This document shows positions 38,484 through 49,730 of a stretch of 64,000 nt of DNA, one piece after another. The notes under the pieces are model-generated. The model saw only the letters and a program-made list of their open reading frames with translations, was not told where the DNA came from and ran no database searches. The stretch comes from Cercis canadensis (lineage: Eukaryota; Streptophyta; Magnoliopsida; Fabales; Fabaceae). The position numbers were made by a program, and so were the translations under genes. The stretch lies in contig QAOA01003602.1 in NCBI GenBank assembly GCA_003255065.1, forward strand, positions 94,364 through 158,363, in the 5' to 3' direction. How positions within the stretch are numbered: position 1 is the stretch's first letter; each line of letters starts with the position of its first letter.

Positions 38484-38606
38484 CTGTTTAGCCATTTCAC
38501 AGGCTTTATCAGATTGATTGAGAATTTCGTAGTAGAACATAGAGAAGTTCAACACTAGACCCAATCTTATGGGATGAGTAGGGGGAAGATCCGTGTAAGC
38601 AATATC
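38484..38606 (-). pseudogene. Isolated 14-3-3 protein exon
   Basis: A 123-base open exon encodes 41 residues of a 14-3-3 protein, covering [19 protein letters not shown] and [10 protein letters not shown], then [10 protein letters not shown]. This is the helix-7/8 region that lines the phosphopeptide groove. It begins right after TTGCAAG and ends CAG|GTATGC, so both natural splice borders survive. No other 14-3-3 exon was found within several kilobases on either side, so it cannot make a functional adaptor protein. The location inside a CACTA-like segment suggests capture. A remnant of a local 14-3-3 gene is the alternative. Confidence 0.9.
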
Positions 38607-39247
38607 CTTGCAAGTACAAAAATCAAAATACCAACAAGCCCAAAATCAGAATACTAAGGTCCCAACTAGATACGATGGAATCTAAACCAAAAATCAAAGT
38701 CGTTATAATTTAGTTCATAAAACTTTCTAAACCAACATATTTACATATGCTAGACATACTAGACATATCCAGAAAGTAGAACACCAACCAGAATAGAAGC
38801 AGCTCACAAATCAATAGAGATTTGATTTCATGCAACTACAACAAACTCCTAACATAGTTAAGCACACAGAAGCAATCATTCATATCCAAATCTCGTAAAT
38901 ATCTTAATAATTTATAGCATGAAAATGATGGTGGAGTTCAACAGAAGTAACCTAAAATTTAACCATCAATTAGAACTGCCAGAAAGCAATTTTAAACTGA
39001 ACTTACACAAGAAGTCAGGTTATACAAACTGGGATCTCTCCTATACCTATTATGATACTCACCATCAAATTGCAGCTCTCATTATATCCATGTTAAAAGT
39101 ATAGGTCACATGGCTCCATTAGTAACACTATCAACTACCTATCTCTCTAGTGCTATTTAAATTTAATATAGATATAAACCATCAAACATCTAGCATATGT
39201 GATTTTGTGTTAACGCTTCAAGAATTCAATGGGCAGAACACACAAAA

Positions 39248-39273
39248 AGAGAGAGAGAGAGAGAGAGAGAGAG
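39248..39273. repeat. (GA)n microsatellite
   Basis: About twelve GA dinucleotides in the CACTA-like segment. Confidence 0.9.
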
Positions 39274-40043
39274 GGACCAGATCCAACTACTATGCATGAA
39301 ATTTTTTTAGCAATTAGGCATGCCAATTGAAATAGATTTGCGTTAGTAATAGATTTGTTGGCACATTGTTCCCTCTAGTTTCATATGATAACTCCATGGA
39401 TTCCATTGAAACTCCAAAAACAGTTGTACAACATGTGAAAATCCAAAGCAAAAGGATACACCAAAAGGAAGACATCAAACGGTGAAAAAGAATGTTGATT
39501 GAATCATGACACAAGCAACTGTAATGTGAAATTATGATAAGTGCAATTGATTGTAATATTGTGAAAAATTGACATAGCTTCACATACTTCAAGAGAAGAT
39601 ACTACACATACTGTGACAAAAATGTGTTCATATAATTTTTGTAAATTATAACTAGGCAAAAGTTCATGCAAATCCTTACGGAATGGCAATTATTTTAGTG
39701 GCAAGCAGAAGCAGTCTTGATGACTAATTAGAAACCAACAACCAGCAAGTTGAACTATTTGTACATCAAGATTCTATTGTTGTTATTGTTATTGTTCGTG
39801 CTAATAGCCATTGTAGCACATTCGATAGCCACACATTACTTGCTATGCCCAAATGCAAGGACAAGTTTCAAGTCTTGTTAGCCTAGCATGGAAAAGAAGA
39901 GGTTCAGAAAGAAGGTCTACCTCCTATTAGGGTTCTGTTTCTGGTTTATACACTGCTAAAGCTGCTTAATAGGAAGGTCTACCTCCTGTTTCTGCAAAGC
40001 TTACTGGGTATGGGTCAATCCTCATAGTAGTAACTTTATTAGG

Positions 40044-40045
<2 letters not shown>

Positions 40046-40076
<31 letters not shown>

Positions 40077-40080
40077 TATA
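40046..40080. repeat. Compound (TA)n(CA)n microsatellite
   Basis: Consecutive TA then CA dinucleotides inside the CACTA-like segment. Confidence 0.9.
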
Positions 40081-40463
40081 GAATCTCTAAGTATTACCAT
40101 CTCTAGAAAATTACAAAAATAACTAATAATTTAAACTTCCTGATCAGCAATGTGCAAGAGCAAAGCATCAAATAAAGGGTCCAAGCTGAACTCTTTTTCC
40201 TTGTGAAGACAAACCATAATTTGGATGCAAGCCAGAACAACAAAAGATAAATGCTAATATAAAGCATGGCCAGACTGAGTCCCAACCCATTCTAGTAAGA
40301 TAAATAAATGACTAAACAAATTTTATCCATAAACCGAGTCAACAGTTCCTCATAGCTACTACTGAAATTCAATGACCTATAATCATTCAAATTTCGTATT
40401 CTACCTTCATTTTTCTTTCCCAACTTAATACAAAGAAGAATCTGATAGATTATATAAAATTAC

Positions 40464-40525
40464 CATATAAGCACGCTCCACAATCTCGTACCCAGTTTTA
40501 CGTGTAAACATCTCCACAAATTCAT
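40464..40525 (-). other. Exon-like piece inside the CACTA-like segment
   Basis: A 62-base open stretch is bounded by GCCAG before and ATG|GTAATT after. In the frame continuing from the piece at 40829 it reads DEFVEMFTRKTGYEIVERAY. The amphipathic, non-repetitive composition looks like real coding DNA, but I cannot place the family. Confidence 0.35.
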
Positions 40526-40828
40526 CTGGCATTCAAATTAACAGAACTTTTAGAGTTCTAAGTATAAGGTAACGAGATTATCCGTTATCTTCAAATTTAC
40601 AGGCAACAAAAATAGAAGCAAGGTTGGACGGACGAGGTAACATAAATACCAAATAGGAGCCAGTTTGAACCATTTTTTCTTTAAAATGAAATTTTAAGTA
40701 GCATGATAAAAACAAAGACAAAGAATCTGATTAGACTGAAAAATCACAAGCTATAAAGTGAATTTCAGATTCAAATAGACAAACATATTTGTTCTCAAGG
40801 AAGCTGAAATCACAAAGAAAACCCTAAC

Positions 40829-41006
40829 CTGAGAGGGATTTGGAGACGTAGGAGCTCCAGATTCCAGCTCCATGATGGAAGTAGCCAACCACAAAGTATC
40901 TGTCCCTCCCTCTTTGTTCGTGAATTTGATTCAGAAGCAAATTGAAACCAAATTCTTTCACTTGTTTTTTGCTTCCAGAACTAAATGGGCAATAGCGAAA
41001 TCTCAA
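40829..41006 (-). other. Possible first exon inside the CACTA-like segment
   Basis: The open minus-strand stretch ends CTCTCAG|GTTAGG, a usable donor. The single-base phase it leaves fits the piece at 40464-40525, giving a continuous frame across the presumed intron. An alternative ATG at 40873 gives MELESGAPTSPNPSQ in another frame. Product unknown. Confidence 0.28.
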
Positions 41007-41455
41007 TATGGATAATTTCTAATTTCCTTTCTCTCAAAAATTGTCAATCTTGCGCTCTCCTTTCCATTTAGGCTTCCACAATGCACCAAATATAAATTTC
41101 ACTAAAGCCATTGGGAATCGCCGGAACAAATAGATCGCTACTTGAGGGGAAGAGAGAAGAGGGAAAACGTGAGAAATCTGGCAAAGTGAGAAAGAGAAAA
41201 GGTGTCGATTTCGTTAAAATTCCAACGGAAATTCATTCCGTTGCAATTCAAAATAATCTATTTAAAAAAAAAAAAAAATCCCGCAGCATTTTACACAAAA
41301 ATTCCAATGGAAAATTCTAAGGAACACAATTCTGTTAAAATTTTCGTTGGAATTTCAAAAAAATTGTTACTATTGGAATTTCAAACAAAATTTTGTTCCA
41401 TTGGNTTTCAAACAGAATTTTGTTCCATTGGAAATTGCCTTTTTTTCTTGTAGTG

Positions 41456-41650
41456 CATGTATTTAGCCTCAACTATGAATTGAGGTACTACATTTTGCTT
41501 CTTGGATTGCCAAGAAACTAATGCACCTCCAAGTAATTGACAGTCTCCACTTGTACTTTTGCAATCAATTGAACATTTAACATAATCAGAATCAATATAT
41601 GAAACTAGTTGAAAAGAACTAGTTTTGCTTAACCACAAACTAACATTCAC
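41456..41650 (-). pseudogene. Copia RNase H, N-terminal fragment
   Basis: About 65 residues match Copia RNase H: VSYIDSDYVKC (catalytic Asp), DCKSTSGDCQLLGG, LVSWQSKKQNVV and VEAKYM. The frame then runs directly into the CACTA terminus. Its continuation is at 37130-36855. Upstream there is no reverse transcriptase. The protease remnant follows within about 70 bases, so integrase and RT (normally over 2 kb) were deleted. Confidence 0.85.
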
Positions 41651-41719
41651 AGAATATCATAAGAAAGACAATAAAAAATGATGCAATAAGGAGTTTCAAA
41701 AATAATTTTATGTCCTATA

Positions 41720-41911
41720 TCATATAATTGACTTATACTTAGCAAATAGTACATTGTTAATGAAGATAGAAGAAGTTATGCTAATTTTACATATTCCTAC
41801 TATTCTACGTTTCCTATTATCATCAAAAGTAACAACTTCCAAGTCCTCCAAATTAATTGAAACAAACTTGAAGTAGTCTCTGGTCATGTGTCTAGAGAAG
41901 CCACTGTCCAA
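41720..41911 (-). pseudogene. Copia protease fragment
   Basis: The frame begins MDSGFSRHMTRDYFKFVSI, matching the LDSGCSRHMTGD signature of SIRE/Tork-type aspartic proteases. The catalytic D-S-G is retained, and VTFDDNRKRRIVGIGK-like sequence follows. It ends soon after the NNVLF block, where integrase should follow. Non-functional because it is truncated. Confidence 0.85.
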
Positions 41912-41973
41912 ATACCAACAATCACTTTTGACTTAATAGCAGACCTGCAAGAAAGCTAGAGAGCTTGAGGTAC

Positions 41974-43506
41974 CTAAGTTTCTTTGGGTCCTTTCAAGTT
42001 AGCAACAATGGTGCTCTTTGGTACCCACACCATCTTTCTAGTAGCACAAAGTTTTTTATAGGAGTAGGTATTTGGAAAATGTCCTACACATCTATAGTAA
42101 AAGCAAGTTCCCTTAGAGAAGGAGTGTAAGGAAGAGGCTTTGACAAAAGAGTTTTTAGAAATCTTTGAAGTGTTAGGTTGAACATAACCTAAAATAGTTC
42201 TGTCTTGGCCTATCCTCTGTCTCCTTAGCAGAGGGTTCAAGTTATCTCTACTTTGAACAAGCTTATCTAGATCTCTAGATAATTCATTCACTTTTCCTTT
42301 CAACTTATTGTTTTCACTCAAGATAGAAGAAGTAAGACAATTATCTTTCTCCAGACCATCATTATGCTGCTATAAGATTTTAAGTTTATTAGCCAAAACA
42401 GAATTATCTTTCTTAAGTCCTTCTATCACCATAATCTGATTTTTTATGATTTTCTGGATAGCAATGATTTTTGCAAGTCTTTTCACATAATCAAAAGACA
42501 AATCATCAAAAGCATGTCTTAGTTCATCAAAGGTAGGAAGTAGTTCAAGATCTAGATTAGTTACCTCATGTTTTTCTCCACTACTTTCACGGGTTGCCAT
42601 AAGGCATAAGTTGGCTATATTTTCTTCATCAAAATCTTCACTATTTAAAGGTTGAATCTTCATCACTCCAGGTGGCCATCATCGCCTTATTTTTTCCTTT
42701 TTTGAAGTACTTTTTCTTCTTGAGATTTGGACATTCAGGTTTGATATGTCCTAGTTTTTTGCATTCATAGCAAATGAGAGATTCCTTGTGATTTTCTCCT
42801 TTAGTGAAATTGTTTGTTCCTTTTTATTGAAATCTTTTATTCTTTTTTGTAACTAGTGCTACATCTTCTCTAGAAACTAGTTCTTCTTGAGTACTAGTTT
42901 CTGGAACAATAGAAGTAATAGCTAAACTCTTCTTTCTTTCTTTTGTTTTGGCCTTCTTTTGAAAGAGTAGCATCTTATATGATTCCAAAGTGCCTCTGAG
43001 TTGATCAACGGTGAGTTCATGAGTTTCAACATATTGGAGTAGTACAATTACTTCATATTCCCATTTGTCAAATAGACATCTCAAAAGCTTTTTGACTTGT
43101 TCTTTTTGAGAGTAGACTCTTCCTAGGCCCTTAAGGTTGATGATGATTCCTAGAAAACGTGCAAAGAAAGTCTCCAATTGCTCATCTTGTGTCATATGAC
43201 ATGACTGGTTCATTCATGGATGGCAGCAAGTCTATCCCACATTTCCTTTGCAGTGTTCCAAGAAGAAATGTGCTCATATTCTTTTGTAGATACAGCACAT
43301 ATTATATTGTATCTTGCCTTGATATTTAGAGTGAATTTGAGTTTGTCCATAGGAGTGAATTCATGTTCATTTATTTGGGACAACAACTCTATTTTCCATT
43401 TTAGTAGGTGGTAAGAGACCATTTTTGACGATCTGTCAAACTTCATAGTCAATTGACTCAAGATACATTTCCATGTGATGCTTCCAGTAAGGATAATTTT
43501 CTCCAT
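41974..43506 (-). pseudogene. SIRE-type Copia gag polyprotein remnant
   Basis: The coding pieces, in order from 43506 downward, are: the gag core with KARYNIICAVSTKEYEHIS and TAKEMWDRLAAIHE; a piece with LETFFARF and LKGLGRVYSQKEQVKKLLRC; and an intact zinc knuckle, CYECKKLGHIKPEC, near 42.74 kb. These are followed by the Asp/Glu-rich and coiled-coil part (FDELRHAFDDLSFDY, NNKLKGKVNELSRDLDKL), and a second degenerate knuckle (CFYYRCVGHF) with KMVWVPKSTIVANLKGP. The long coiled coil and the second knuckle are characteristic of SIRE gags. Pieces are separated by one small deletion (after AAIHE), a stop and at least one frameshift. Inactive. Confidence 0.88.
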
Positions 43507-43627
43507 TGAAGAATGGTGGTCAATGAGATGAATGAGATTTTTTCTAATTGTTCATGGTACTTACAACATGGTGAACTAGATCTTTAGCTCCTGGTTAGTT
43601 AAACCAAGAAAGCAAGAATGAGCACAA
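43507..43627. other. 5' leader of the SIRE-type element
   Basis: Short untranslated stretch between the primer-binding site and gag on the minus strand. Confidence 0.55.
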
Positions 43628-43639
43628 GCTCTGATACCA
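43628..43639 (-). other. Primer-binding site of the SIRE-type element
   Basis: The minus strand reads TGGTATCAGAGC, a perfect 12-base complement of the plant initiator-Met tRNA 3' end. It starts two bases from the LTR end (CA at 43643-43642). It fixes the orientation and the 5' LTR. Confidence 0.9.
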
Positions 43640-43641
43640 AT

Positions 43642-44727
43642 TGAAGGTTGCAAGAAATACTCCTAGAAGGGGGTGAATAGAAGTTTTCAAAACTTAAAAC
43701 TAAATCAGTTCTAAAACACAAATCTATTCAAAATTCATTTCTCTTCAAGAACTAGTTCTCTAACCTTAAGAACTAGTTCTCTAATAAAATAGAATTCAAC
43801 AGAGAAAGAGGGTTAGTTAAAACACTTGAGACCAAGGCAAGAGAAACTCATAAAATTATACTCATGCACCATAATCACATATAAATCTTAGAAATGCAAA
43901 TAACTCAAAATTAAAGTGATGAAAGGAGAAAAGAGATTTGCAAGAGATTTTTATAGTGGTTCGACAACATTACCTACATTCACTTCTCCCAAATGTTTAA
44001 GGTTTCACTAAAATCTAAATTTAGTTGTCCAAGCTTCTCCAAGCTCATATCCATGATTTTCTAAAGGCTCGCCAAGAACTCATCCTTTCCAACAAAGATG
44101 AAGGAAGACTCTCACACAAATTTCCCCCTAGAAATCTGAACACAAATCTCATTTATCACATATAAATCCCTAAAAAAAGCACTCTCTTAACAGAGAAGAG
44201 AATTACAGTTTGCACACTTAGGGAAAAAGGAGAGAAGAAACTAAGTATAGAAAACTCAGAGAAGGAGAATTCTTCTTTCTCTCTAAAACTTTCTCACTCT
44301 ATCTTTCTTCTTCTTTTTTCTTTGAAAAACTGAAGTCTTGAACGATTTCTCTACTTAAGGAAAAATGAACTCACGTAAAGACTTGGGTTACCGCTCCATC
44401 AAGAACAGCTATCAGCACTGCCACACATGAAAATCCCACTTGCATTATCATTTGTATTTTTTTGCAATAAAGAATTCTTGCTTTCACCCTTAATTTGTGG
44501 ATCTCCTCAATGGCTCCTCAAGGAGAAAATTTCCTTATGATGCAAAGTCCTGACAACAATAGAGTCTTCTCTAGTCTTCTTGGTTCAACAGAAAATCTTG
44601 TCCATGTCAGCAAATTGTGGACAAATGGCAACTGGTAGAACATGTCTTCCTTAGCAATAACCAGTTCTTAAAATATAGAACTAGTTGTCAAGACTTTGGA
44701 CTAACCTGACTTGAAATAAGACACTAA
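43642..44727 (-). repeat. 5' LTR of the SIRE-type element, split by a MITE
   Basis: It starts at 43642 with the inverse complement of the terminal CA and parallels the other LTR to AGACACTAA at 44727, where the other LTR has AGACAATAAGAGAC. The Tourist-like MITE begins there. The remaining roughly 80 bases of LTR, expected beyond the MITE, are not seen. They would lie within or beyond the gap at 45141. Confidence 0.85.
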
Positions 44728-45140
44728 GGGTATGTTTGGGAGTTCTTTTGGAGGGGAAAGGAGAGGAGAAGAGAGGAATGAGAGAGTCCACTCCCTTGTT
44801 TGGGAGTTTTAAGTTTGAAAGGGGAAGGAGACCAAGAGTTAAACTTTGACCCTTGTACTCCTTTTTTCATTCACAAATTTCAACCCCCCAAATTGGGGGG
44901 TTTGGAGGGGTATAGAATTAATTTACTAATTTACCCATACTGTCTGCCACCATTGAATTGTTGGATAAGAAAAGAAAGCAAAAAAGTTGAAGTTTTATGT
45001 TTAAATTGTAATTCTTTTATATTTCTAATTAAAAATTTTAATTATATCCATCTAATGAAAAAATTATAAATAATCCCTTTTATCATCACTCTAATTTAAT
45101 TAATTGCAACCCATAAAGCAATAGAATTTGCATAATTTTT
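44728..45140 (+). mobile_element. Tourist-like (PIF/Harbinger) MITE, copy 1, cut by gap
   Basis: It begins GGGTATGTTTGGGAGTTC after a TAA target triplet, followed by a purine-rich GGAGGGGAAAGGAGAGGAG tract. It continues through CCCCCCAAATTGGGGGG to the gap. The visible 413 bases are near-identical by eye to the inverse complement of 54509-54097. The far terminus is hidden in the gap. Confidence 0.85.
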
Positions 45141-45390
45141 NNNNNNNNNNNNNNNNNNNNNNNNNNNNNNNNNNNNNNNNNNNNNNNNNNNNNNNNNNNN
45201 NNNNNNNNNNNNNNNNNNNNNNNNNNNNNNNNNNNNNNNNNNNNNNNNNNNNNNNNNNNNNNNNNNNNNNNNNNNNNNNNNNNNNNNNNNNNNNNNNNNN
45301 NNNNNNNNNNNNNNNNNNNNNNNNNNNNNNNNNNNNNNNNNNNNNNNNNNNNNNNNNNNNNNNNNNNNNNNNNNNNNNNNNNNNNNNNNN
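45141..45390. other. Assembly gap (250 N)
   Basis: It falls inside the MITE copy. The complete copy elsewhere has about 430 more bases beyond this point, and the host LTR about 80 more. The placeholder of 250 is therefore too short unless something is deleted. Confidence 0.97.
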
Positions 45391-45414
45391 ATATATATAT
45401 ATATATATATATAT
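45391..45414. repeat. (AT)12 microsatellite at gap edge
   Basis: Pure AT dinucleotides abut the gap, a likely cause of the assembly break. Confidence 0.95.
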
Positions 45415-46239
45415 AGTGAGGAAAAATAGTTTTTCCAAGGTGGGCTCTATTATGCCACATGTCATGCTACGTTAGTGTTTTTGCCATGTGTACTAACATT
45501 GAAGTTTCTATCTCATATTTATATCTATAAAAACCATAGCTTGAAAGTCTTGCCATATGTTTTATTTAGAGACTATCTGAAAATTCATTTATTTTGGCAC
45601 TTGGCAAAACTTTTCTTTTTTAGCAATTTTTCATCTTAAATTGATTTTGGCATTTGATATTTCTTACCTGTCAAATGTTTTGCATTAATTCATTTTTTAA
45701 AAATAAAACTATCAATTAGCAGTAAGCACTCCTTCTCCCACCTTGGTATTCTCCTCTTCCACATCAATTCTTCATTTGTCTTCAAAGCAATACAACGTCT
45801 CAAGCAGGTGACTACTCATTTCCCATTGTAATCACACTTGAATAAGTTTTCCAGGGGAAATGTTCTTCAACAATTAATTGCCATCGTCCTCACTCTTTTC
45901 TCAGCAACTCTTTTCTCAATTTCTTACCACGTCCCTTCTCAGCATTTTGGCTGACCCTTCAGTCCTTCACTGTACCCGATACCCATATTCTCTGCATCCT
46001 TCCTTTCTTCTCTCTCACCTCTACTGTAATCCCTCATCTCTGTAACTTATTAGAGGAGATGAAGTAATGGTAAGGAGACGTAAATCTGAACGTAATTCTG
46101 AGAATGCTTCCAGTGAAATACTCTGGTGCATCTGCAAATGAACAAGAGGTAAGGAGGCAACCTATCCTTGCACCAACCATGGATAGCATACCATGGTTTT
46201 TCTTTTGGAGGTTTCTTAGATACTTTTTATATTTAAATA
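45415..46239. other. Intergenic DNA; one weak exon candidate
   Basis: Mostly AT-rich. Around 46070-46150 an open passage (VMVRRRKSERNSENASSE) leads to AACAAGAG|GTAAGG, a donor-like site, but a TGA interrupts it just before. It could be a leader exon of the MBD-type gene to the right. Support is weak. Confidence 0.3.
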
Positions 46240-46394
46240 GTATGTCATACTACATGAGATTAGCCAATATAAAAATGACATGTGTACAAATTAACTGTTT
46301 GTAAATTTATTTGAGAAAATAAAATAAATTATATTTATATTTAATAAAATATAAAAATTACGCATGCTTGCCACGTCAGTGTAGTATGACATAC
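46240..46394. mobile_element. Short element with palindromic ends (MITE-like)
   Basis: GTATGTCATACTAC at 46240-46253 and its perfect inverse complement GTAGTATGACATAC at 46381-46394 bracket about 127 bases of AT-rich DNA. CTACATGAG on the left and CTCATGTAG on the right extend the symmetry. A related AT-rich block lies inverted near 48.73-48.85 kb. No target duplication was determined. Confidence 0.5.
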
Positions 46395-46703
46395 TCATGT
46401 AGTATCATTGAATCCCCCTTTTCCTTTTGGTCTATGGATCACTCTTTTCATGGTGAAATGACAGTTATTTCTCTAAGAGTGGATGTACTATTTGCATGAG
46501 TTTCGCATAGGACTGGAATTGACACTAGCCCATAATCTGCTTATGAGTGAAATCATATGGATAATTTTTTCTTGCCAGACCAAGTCACTATATCGCCCTC
46601 ATTCATCTCTCAAATCCTCCAATAAGTATTTAGCACTTTCATTTGGATAGTTCATAAGCTGTACTTGTACTCTAGGATAGTTTTGCATTTTTGGCACTAA
46701 CAG

Positions 46704-46811
46704 TGAACAACAAAAATTTGTTGACCCAGAATGGGAATTTACAATCTGACCAGCCGAGGTTAACTTACAAAGGTTGTGTCTTGAAGAGCAGCCATACCTT
46801 GGAATTTTATG
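46704..46811 (+). other. Exon-like piece upstream of the MBD gene
   Basis: The acceptor-like GGCACTAACAG is followed by 108 open bases (NLLTQNGNLQSDQPRLTYKG, then LKSSHTLEFY) and a good donor, ATG|GTAAGC. The composition is protein-like. It is on the same strand as the MBD exons 3 kb away, so it may be an upstream exon of that gene. No family is recognised and the link is unproven. Confidence 0.35.
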
Positions 46812-48947
46812 GTAAGCTTTTCCCCTCTAATGGAATGCAAGATTTATTTTCTTATGATTGTTTCTTTACTCCCAGCGAAGTGTTGGTCATTTCCATGGTG
46901 AATTGCTTGCATTTCCATTATTTTGTGCCCTCATTCTTATTTTTCTTTTTGTTATAGCTCCATTTCTCAAGGGAAGGTTTCTGCTTTGCATAGTTTAATG
47001 GGAGTGTGGTAATTTTCTTGTATTGGGCAGATCTAATAACTATTTTTTTTTTTTGACTAAGTTGAAGAGAAACAAAAGAAGCTCCTTGCAGCATAATCTG
47101 AATTTTGACAGCATTTTGTATATATCTATTTCTACTCTTCTATATGTACTTCAATGCGGAAACTAATTGTGAAAAGTTGTATCCTAATTAAGATTGGCGT
47201 GACAAATTTGAATGATACACAAAATTAAATAGTTCTAATAGCCAAACTTAAGGATGCATCATATTAACAGGGTGAATTTAAACTGAAGGTCGGAGAGTTG
47301 CTCCATTACTTTCTTCCTCCTTTGTTGAATTGTAATATGCCTGAATTTTGGTGGTTATGAAGGCATGAAAGACCCATGTGTAAGGGTAGTTGCGGCTTCT
47401 TAATGAGTGTTCTCCAATACCTGAACATGTGTTTTTTTGAAGAGGAGCATATGTTTTTTGATGCTGGCATTTACATTTACATTTAAGTAGCTAATTGCCA
47501 AATGCTAATCCTAACTCTGTTTCTGCCAAATGCCTATCATTTTATCTAATATACAAATGATACATAAATTCATGCCACATCATCCTTTTTTATTATTGGG
47601 TTAACAGATATGTTACTTTCTGGACCCAATCAAAAAAATTAATTTTTTATAAGGTTAATTTTTTTATTTTAATGATTTTTATATAATTATTTTAATGAGT
47701 TTTATAAGATTCAATTGAAGCAAATGAAAGTGAAAGGGATGCAAGGATCTAAAATGTATTTTACCCAAAAATAAATAAATGAGAATCTAATGTTTTATGC
47801 CCAATTTCTAAAAGTTCCTACAGATTCTTGATGTCTATTTTTTACCTACTGCAATCTATTAAATCTGTAGCAGAATTATTTATTAATTAGCATTTTTTAT
47901 TTATAAGAATTCTAGAAGTCTTTTTCTTACATCTTAGTCAATTACTTGATTCAAATTGATTTATTTTCTTTAGTATCGCAAGTAATTTATTACATACCCA
48001 TTTAAATTTCTAGTGCAAAACATCAAGAGTTTCTTTCTATATTCTTTGCGAAAATTTTCATTTCTCTATTTTTTTGATAAGTTTTATCTCAAGGGGAGCA
48101 GGCAAGATTTTTATTAAGGGGCATTGAATAACAATAAAAGATAAATAAATAAATTTAAAATTTAAACTCTCTTGTATACCATATATAATAAATTTAATTG
48201 ACACTTAAAAAGGCAACACATGAAACAAACCAATATTATAAACAAAAGACAGTGAGTATTAAAATTGGTAGACAGGGTAAATCTTGAAAATATTTTTTTG
48301 GGAGAAATATATAATTAATCTAAGAATTTAGAGGGGATACAAGAAATTTTTCAAAAAGTTTACAAGCTAAATTTTAAATTTAAAAAAAAAAAAAATCAGC
48401 GGCCCAAACGAAAAGTTTCAAAACTTTTACATGCTAAATTTTGAATATTAAAAAGTTTAGGGGCCAGGGCCACTGCGGCCCCCTTTGGGTCTGCCCTAAA
48501 GAGAAGAGACAAACGTATGGGCGTGTTGGGGTTAGGATAATAGCCCACCTAAAGTGCCTGGATACTAACTTTTATTCATAAAAAACTACGAAGTACGCTA
48601 CTCATAGGCTTTCTTCTCACATTTTCTTTATAGGATACTATACTACAATTTTATATATAACATAAGTCACATTTGAAGTTTTAGTTTTATATTGCATCAA
48701 TTTAACATCATTAATATAATTTAAATTTTATATTTTATTGAATATTAAATATAATTTATTTTATTTTTTAAATAAATTTAAAAATAATTAATTTACATAT
48801 ATATGTCATTTATATATTAAATATTTTTATGTGATATGACACATCACATAAATACCAAAAATATTTAAGAAATCTTCTTCAAATTTTATTGAATAAATAT
48901 CTTAGATAAACTCAAAAAATTTAATAAAATTTAAACTATATTAACTN
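46812..48947. other. AT-rich DNA, probably intronic or intergenic
   Basis: No coding potential. The stretch 48390-48500 (GGGGCCAGGGCCACTGCGG, TTTGGGTCTGCCC) looks like the end of a decayed hAT-type element. Single N at 48947. Confidence 0.4.
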
Positions 48948-49470
48948 AAAAAAAAGAAAATGAAAGACAACTTATAAAGTGAAAAGTTGAGTCATTTTAG
49001 AACAAAAGTCACTTGTATATTTATAAGACATAGTCCAACTCTCTTCCTCACATGAAAATAGATTGGGCTCACTTGATTTTATCAACATGGTATCAGAGCT
49101 TCAAAACTTAATAGCACTAAAGGATTCAAGGAACTAATATGAACCTATGATTTATAAAGTTCTTAAATAGTACAAGCCCAAGCAAAAAAAATGAAAACTT
49201 AGAGCCTCTGAGACTCAAGAATACAAGCCCAGGCAATATGAAGGCAAGTCTCAATCGGACCAGGCCAATTGGACTTGAGGGGGAGTGTTGGAAAATAAAA
49301 GTCCCACATCAAAAAAATAAGAGAATGAAAGGCAACTTATAATGTGGAAAATAGTAGTTTTAAAATGACTTGAGTCATTTTAGAACAAAAGTCACTTGTA
49401 CACTTATAAGACATAAATCAACTATTTCCCTCACATGAAATTAGATTGGGCCCACGTGATTTTATCAACA
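48948..49470 (+). mobile_element. TRIM (miniature LTR retrotransposon)
   Basis: The complete 3' LTR is 49286-49470 (185 bp), TGTTGGAAAATAAAAGTCCC ... GTGATTTTATCAACA. The 5' LTR (to 49087) is homologous but lacks its first bases and has an internal deletion of about 20. Directly after it lies a perfect initiator-Met primer-binding site, TGGTATCAGAGC (49088-49099). A purine tract, TTGAGGGGGAG, precedes the 3' LTR. The internal region is only about 198 bp and codes for nothing, which defines a TRIM. It depended on proteins from other elements. Confidence 0.9.
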
Positions 49471-49730
49471 GTTAGACATATATAGTGTTTGGAACTTTGT
49501 AAACCATTTATGATGCTTATTAACTTAGAATCCAATAATTGCAAACTAATTTGCATGTAATGAATGATGTTTTTTAATCCTACCATATTTGGTTGCATTT
49601 TATTATTTACAGATCACTCCTGTCGGTAATTTAAATTGGATCTGTGCTTAAAGCCTTGAGATACAAACCTAAGCAGCATTAGCATCACACTTTTTGGTGA
49701 GAAAACTTGGATCTCTTTTCCATGTTGCAG
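49471..49730. other. Intron or upstream DNA of the MBD-type gene
   Basis: No coding potential. It ends in TCCATGTTGCAG, the acceptor of the first recognised MBD exon. Confidence 0.4.

Larger units (their letters stand above)
37131..41455. mobile_element. CACTA-like insertion with captured gene pieces
   Basis: This segment splits the Copia RNase H. Its right edge is a classical CACTA terminus, read from the minus strand as CACTACAAGAAAAAA (41455-41441). Subterminal AAATTCCAACGGAA / TTCCATTGGAAAT repeats lie at 41.2-41.45 kb. It starts exactly after an ATG codon of RNase H, so a 3-base duplication would be ATG/CAT. The matching left terminus is not found near 37130, where the junction is scrambled. 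No transposase frame is present, so it would be non-autonomous. It carries one certain 14-3-3 exon and two further exon-like pieces. Without a second terminus, a CACTA deletion derivative is the best but not the only reading. Confidence 0.6.

Noticed and set aside
45086..45475. Frames across the second gap
   Set aside because: They are N and (AT)n only.
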